A DNA stretch of 9,417 bases, taken from the NCBI GenBank assembly GCA_039026975.1, contig JBCCLI010000256.1, positions 1-9,417 on the forward strand. Reading direction: 5' to 3'. Origin of the DNA: JBCBKZ01 sp039026975 (lineage in GTDB: Bacteria > Bacteroidota > Bacteroidia > J057). The position numbers and the translations under genes were made by a program. The notes under the pieces are model-generated. The model did not search any database and was not told the origin of the DNA. It was given only the letters and a program-made list of their open reading frames with translations. Below are positions 6,419 to 9,417 of this stretch, piece after piece (the first letter of the stretch is position 1; each line of letters begins with the position of its first letter).

Positions 6419-6460
6419 CATAAGCCGTCCTATCATACTAGGATGGCTTATGCTTTTTTC
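6419..6460 (+). terminator. Strong intrinsic terminator after the small ORF
   Basis: CATAAGCCGTCCTA (6419-6432) pairs with TAGGATGGCTTATG (6439-6452) to form a 14-bp stem with one G-U wobble and a 6-nt loop. It is followed by C and six T (6454-6459). The T-run is only on the plus-strand side, so it ends plus-strand transcription coming from the small ORF and separates it from the gene starting at 6519. Confidence 0.88.
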
Positions 6461-6518
6461 TATTCTTCCTTCTTAATGTAACTTGCATGCTGAAACATGA
6501 GCTGTTAGATCCACTGCT

Positions 6519-7085
6519 ATGTATGCACCCCTAATCAAAGAAAAGTTTCCTCAAGAAGAGGACTTGGGACTATTTGTATTCCCCAAACTACCAGCAGTAA
6601 AACTGGGAAAATTATTAAGGAAAGACACCCGTATTGCCAGCCCTAATGATGTGTTGGCACTGCACATATATGAAGGCATGTTTAGTAGTGGGTCCGTCAT
6701 ATTCACCTCAGATACCTGCTTCTACGCAAAAGGGAAATTTCTTCTGGAGGATGTGAAAGGCGTTAAGGTAGATGATGATGAGTGTGTAATTACTACTCAT
6801 CAGCAAGGGGCCCTTACCACTCATAACTTCTCCACCAAGAACAAGCAGGTAGCTGAAATATTGACTCGTTTCCTGGAGTCAGTCAAATATTATGATCCAC
6901 AAGCACAGCAGGCCCCTCCTCCTTCTTATGAAGAACAGGGATTTGATAAAACACAAATTGAGTGGCTTACCATCAGAGATGAGGTCATGAAAACCATAGA
7001 TCTCCTGTATGAAAAATACAATGACGGTAAGCTATCCTTACTGGAATACGAACAAAAGAAAGAAGAGCTACTGAGCAGATTATAA
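6519..7085 (+). CDS. Hypothetical protein with PH-like core and SHOCT-like C-terminus
   Basis: A 188-residue cytosolic protein without signal peptide or membrane span. Residues about 43-122 look like a small beta-barrel plus helix of the bacterial PH type: alternating hydrophobic strands (VLALHIYEG, GSVIFTSDTCFYAKG, CVITTHQQGALTTHNF), then a helix (QVAEILTRFLESV). A proline-rich linker (about 126-137) leads to helices, and the last 28 residues (DLLYEKYNDGKLSLLEYEQKKEELL) fit the SHOCT short C-terminal domain, with a helix, a DGK turn, and the EYEQKKEELL helix. Such combinations are widespread in uncharacterised bacterial proteins and are thought to mediate oligomerisation or membrane/protein contact. 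This assignment is by pattern, not certain. ATG 6519 is the only usable start after the in-frame TGA at 6498. The TatD gene follows after 3 nt, so the two are surely co-transcribed. Confidence 0.75.
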   Translation: MYAPLIKEKFPQEEDLGLFVFPKLPAVKLGKLLRKDTRIASPNDVLALHIYEGMFSSGSVIFTSDTCFYAKGKFLLEDVKGVKVDDDECVITTHQQGALTTHNFSTKNKQVAEILTRFLESVKYYDPQAQQAPPPSYEEQGFDKTQIEWLTIRDEVMKTIDLLYEKYNDGKLSLLEYEQKKEELLSRL

Positions 7086-7088
7086 TCC

Positions 7089-7886
7089 ATGAGAATCATA
7101 GATACCCACGCCCATTTATACAGTGAGAAATTCTCCCATGACCAGGAAGCAGTCATAGCGCGGGCTAAGCAATACCTGAAAGCCGTATTTCTTCCTAACG
7201 TAGACTTGGATTCTATAGCCCCTATGTGGGACTTAACTGCTAAAGATCCTACCTTTTTCTTTCCTATGGTGGGACTACATCCCACCCATGTGAAGCCTAG
7301 TTATCAACAACAACTAGATGCCATAGCTAAAGAACTTTTTGAGTCAGACAGAACCTATGTAGGAATAGGAGAAACAGGTCTGGATTTGTACTGGGATAAG
7401 GATACTCTTCCTCGTCAGCAGGCTTCTCTGGAAGTTCACCTTACTTGGGCAAAGGAAACGGAGTTGCCTATCATTTTGCACGCCAGAGAGGCCATAGATG
7501 AGGTTACTGACATGCTGGAAGACCATTATGAGGAAGGATTGACAGGGATTGTTCATTGCTTTGATGGGAATACAGAACAGGCAACCAGAATCTGTGAGCT
7601 AGATGGGTTTAAAGTAGGTATAGGGGGTATAGTCACCTACCGTAAAGATGTGCAGCAGATGGTCAGGGAGATTCCGTTGGAATGGATGGTACTGGAAACA
7701 GACAGCCCTTACTTACCACCTGTGCCACACAGGAAGGATAAACCCAGGAGGAATGAGAGTAGCTACACCCACTATGTAGCAGAGAAAATAGCAGCCTTGA
7801 AAAACCTCCCCTTGGATGAAGTGGCCACTGTTACTAATATGAATGCTGAGGTTCTATTTGAAACTGCTGCTGTTTTGGAAGCCTAA
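7089..7886 (+). CDS. TatD-family metal-dependent hydrolase
   Basis: A cytosolic amidohydrolase-fold enzyme. TatD proteins act as metal-dependent DNases (3'-5' exonuclease activity in E. coli TatD), and relatives such as YcfH and YjjV are less well defined. The expected metal ligands are all present: H7 and H9 in DTHAHL, E95 in GIGETGLD, H131 in ILHAR, H156 in VHCF and D205 in ETDSPYL. GLHPTH (62-67) is also typical. Its 265 residues match the family length. The start lies 3 nt after the preceding gene's stop, so translation is likely coupled to it. The TAA (7884-7886) overlaps the stop of the convergent gene on the other strand. Which TatD subgroup this belongs to, and whether the natural substrate is DNA or a modified nucleotide or peptide, cannot be told from sequence. 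Confidence 0.93.
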   Translation: MRIIDTHAHLYSEKFSHDQEAVIARAKQYLKAVFLPNVDLDSIAPMWDLTAKDPTFFFPMVGLHPTHVKPSYQQQLDAIAKELFESDRTYVGIGETGLDLYWDKDTLPRQQASLEVHLTWAKETELPIILHAREAIDEVTDMLEDHYEEGLTGIVHCFDGNTEQATRICELDGFKVGIGGIVTYRKDVQQMVREIPLEWMVLETDSPYLPPVPHRKDKPRRNESSYTHYVAEKIAALKNLPLDEVATVTNMNAEVLFETAAVLEA

Positions 7887-8542
7887 TACCTACCAGACTT
7901 ATACTGGAGAATAAAAGGGTTAGACACTCTTTCCTCACCTATGGTGGTCATGGGGCCATGCCCTGAATATACAGTTACCTCATCTCCGAGCGGAAGTATC
8001 TTGTTTACTATGGTCTGCATCAGTGTAGGATAGGAACCACCTGGAAGATCTGTTCTTCCTATACTGCCTTGGAACAGTACATCTCCTGAAAATAGCTGCT
8101 TACTCTCCGCATGAAAAAAGCTGATATGTCCGGCAGAGTGTCCAGGCGTAAAGAAGACTTTCAAGATAGTATTACCAAAGTTTACCTCATCTCCCTCATC
8201 TATCAGGGTATCAGGATGAGGGGAAGGGGCTACATTCAGCCCAAACATAGGGGCATAGCCTGGAACATAATCCAGCTCATCAATTACCAGTTTATGTGTC
8301 AGAAACGGAACCTTGTAGGTATCTTTGACGTAACTGTTACCCATCATATGGTCTATATGCCCATGCGTATTTAGGAGCTTATCTACGGTAAGTCCCTGCT
8401 GCTCAATGTAGTGAGAAAGTTCCTGCTGCTCGGAAGCTGTATAACATCCGGGGTCTATGATTACGCACTTTTTCGTTTCATCTGAAACCAAATAAGTGTT
8501 TTCTTGGTACGGATTAAACGTAAAGCATTGAACGGAAAGCAT
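7883..8542 (-). CDS. Metallo-beta-lactamase-fold hydrolase (glyoxalase II-like)
   Basis: A 219-residue cytosolic hydrolase of the glyoxalase II-like branch of the metallo-beta-lactamase superfamily, probably a thioesterase or lactone/ester hydrolase with a two-metal centre. The ligand set is intact: THGHIDH (59-65) gives H60, H62, D64 and H65; H135 lies in TPGHSAGH; D154 in FSGDVLF; and H195 in YSGHGP. FQGSIGRTDLPGG (157-169) is the usual loop after the bridging aspartate. The protein lacks the roughly 40-residue C-terminal glutathione-binding extension of true glyoxalase II, so the substrate is probably not S-lactoylglutathione. It is convergent with the TatD gene, whose stop it overlaps by 4 nt, and divergent from the PD40 gene, whose start is 72 nt away. 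Confidence 0.9.
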   Translation of the reverse strand: MLSVQCFTFNPYQENTYLVSDETKKCVIIDPGCYTASEQQELSHYIEQQGLTVDKLLNTHGHIDHMMGNSYVKDTYKVPFLTHKLVIDELDYVPGYAPMFGLNVAPSPHPDTLIDEGDEVNFGNTILKVFFTPGHSAGHISFFHAESKQLFSGDVLFQGSIGRTDLPGGSYPTLMQTIVNKILPLGDEVTVYSGHGPMTTIGEERVSNPFILQYKSGRY

Positions 8543-8557
8543 ATAGACTGTAATTTG
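8527..8557 (+). promoter_or_regulatory. Weak promoter candidate for the PD40 gene
   Basis: ATTG (8527-8530), a 19-nt spacer and GTAATTTG (8550-8557) approximate TTTG-N19-TAnnTTTG, with the TA shifted by one base. The start site would be near 8564, giving a leader of about 50 nt before ATG 8615. The element overlaps the first codons of the divergent hydrolase gene. Low certainty. Confidence 0.25.
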
Positions 8558-8614
8558 TTATGTAATTGGGAAGCTAAAATACGTTAAAACTCCAGACTTC
8601 AGGAATAAGGATTT

Positions 8615-9417
8615 ATGACTCAGCAGTTCTCCAAGATGAAAACGTCCCTGTTTCTTTTTTTCTGCCTGCTCATACAGATAGGCATTTCTCAGCCAAACCC
8701 TCTGGGCAGTAACATCAATACTACCTATGATGAGATGCTACCCGTCATTTCCCCAGATGAAAAGACCCTATATTTCATTAGAGCTAACCATCCTGAGAAT
8801 AGCCATGGAGAAACGGGTAGTCAGGATATCTGGTTTAGTGAAAGAAGTAGCTTAACATCAGATTGGGGACCTGCCAAGAGGATGGCTAACCCATTTAATA
8901 AAAGAAAGTACAATTCTATTTATAGCGTCAGTCCGGATGGGAAACAGATATTACTGGCAGGTGCCTACAGGAACGGAAGATATATGGGGCCAGGGGTCTC
9001 CATTAGTAAAAAAAGGGGGAGGAACTGGTCTAATCCCGTAGCCCTACAGATTAAAAATTATGATGAGCTAGCCAATGGAAAATATTCTTCTGCCTTCATG
9101 TCGCATGATAATGAGGTCCTTATCCTGAGTTTTTGTAGCAAAAAAAGAGGAAAGAAAAGTAAAAACGGGGATTTATACGTCAGCTTCAAACAACAAAACA
9201 ACAACTGGTCAGAGCCAATAGAACTAGGAGATAACATCAACTCTTCCGGTTCAGATGAATTTGCCCCTTTTCTGGGGGCAGATATGAAGACCCTTTTCTT
9301 TGCTTCAGACAGAAAGGGTGGAAATGGCTCTGTGGATATTTATAAAACCACCAGAAAAGATGATAGCTGGAAAAAATGGAGTGATCCAGTTAACCTAGGG
9401 GAGAATGTGAATACGGA
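8615..9417 (+). CDS. Exported PD40 beta-propeller protein (partial, runs off the right edge)
   Basis: The first 267 codons of a longer gene lie in the window, and the frame is open to the last base. The N-terminus is a signal peptide: a basic start, hydrophobic core TSLFLFFCLLIQIGI (about 10-24), and probable cleavage near ISQ. The mature part consists of PD40/TolB-type propeller blades: about 38-77 (YDEMLPVISPDEKTLYFI ... DIWFSE), 99-130 (YNSIYSVSPDGKQILLAG), 157-192 and 212-245 (DEFAPFLGADMKTLFFASD ... DIYKTT), separated by W-x-x-P-x-x-L linkers. In Bacteroidota such propellers often end in an OmpA-like peptidoglycan-binding domain, but that part would lie outside the window. Secretion to the periplasm or outer membrane is expected. 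ATG 8615 has AAGG 4 nt upstream. ATG 8636 (residue 8) would give an equally good signal peptide. Confidence 0.85.
   Translation, partial: MTQQFSKMKTSLFLFFCLLIQIGISQPNPLGSNINTTYDEMLPVISPDEKTLYFIRANHPENSHGETGSQDIWFSERSSLTSDWGPAKRMANPFNKRKYNSIYSVSPDGKQILLAGAYRNGRYMGPGVSISKKRGRNWSNPVALQIKNYDELANGKYSSAFMSHDNEVLILSFCSKKRGKKSKNGDLYVSFKQQNNNWSEPIELGDNINSSGSDEFAPFLGADMKTLFFASDRKGGNGSVDIYKTTRKDDSWKKWSDPVNLGENVNT

Noticed and set aside
1..9417. CRISPR arrays, tRNA, rRNA, insertion sequences, phage genes or toxin-antitoxin pairs
   Set aside because: No spaced direct repeats, RNA cloverleaf, transposase, integrase or phage-type proteins were seen on either strand.

Overview
The window reads as an ordinary chromosomal segment of a Bacteroidota bacterium, probably a member of the order Cytophagales. 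The evidence is moderate-to-low GC, weak or absent Shine-Dalgarno sequences, a textbook Bacteroidota promoter (TTTG, 19-nt spacer, TAnnTTTG), an exported PD40-repeat protein of the type common in this phylum, and a cellulose-synthase-family glycosyltransferase of the Bacteroidota kind. I saw no tRNA, rRNA, CRISPR array, insertion sequence or phage gene.

Positions 94-3052 (minus strand, transcribed right to left) hold a compact four-gene operon. First comes an exported protein of unknown function, then modA (molybdate-binding lipoprotein), modB (permease) and modC (short ATPase). Gaps are 12 nt and about 17 nt, with a 4-nt overlap between modB and modC. The encoded machine is a high-affinity molybdate importer. 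The first gene carries a run of seven C residues near its 5' end, where loss of one base would create an immediate stop.

Positions 3119-6035 (minus strand) hold three genes with probable envelope or glycoconjugate roles: an SRPBCC-fold protein, a soluble family-2 glycosyltransferase, and a multi-pass processive family-2 glycosyltransferase of the cellulose synthase / mannan synthase type. The last has its own consensus promoter at 4672-4702. The gap before the soluble glycosyltransferase holds a 16-bp perfect palindrome with Crp/Fnr-like geometry, placed where an activator would sit relative to a consensus -7 box that lacks a -33 box.

Positions 6036-6518 are the divergent spacer. Within it, 6272-6397 is a well-delimited 41-codon small ORF followed by a strong intrinsic terminator (6419-6460). 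It is the best candidate in the window for an unannotated gene.

Positions 6519-7886 (plus strand) hold a two-gene unit: a protein with a probable PH-like core and a SHOCT-like C-terminus, then a TatD-family metal-dependent hydrolase 3 nt downstream. Its stop codon overlaps the stop of a convergent metallo-beta-lactamase-fold hydrolase (7883-8542, minus). Divergent from that gene, an exported PD40 beta-propeller protein starts at 8615 and runs off the right edge.

I do not see a clearly new multi-gene system. The points worth following up are the small ORF with its terminator, the palindrome-controlled promoter, and the unknown exported protein with a slippery C tract heading the molybdate operon.
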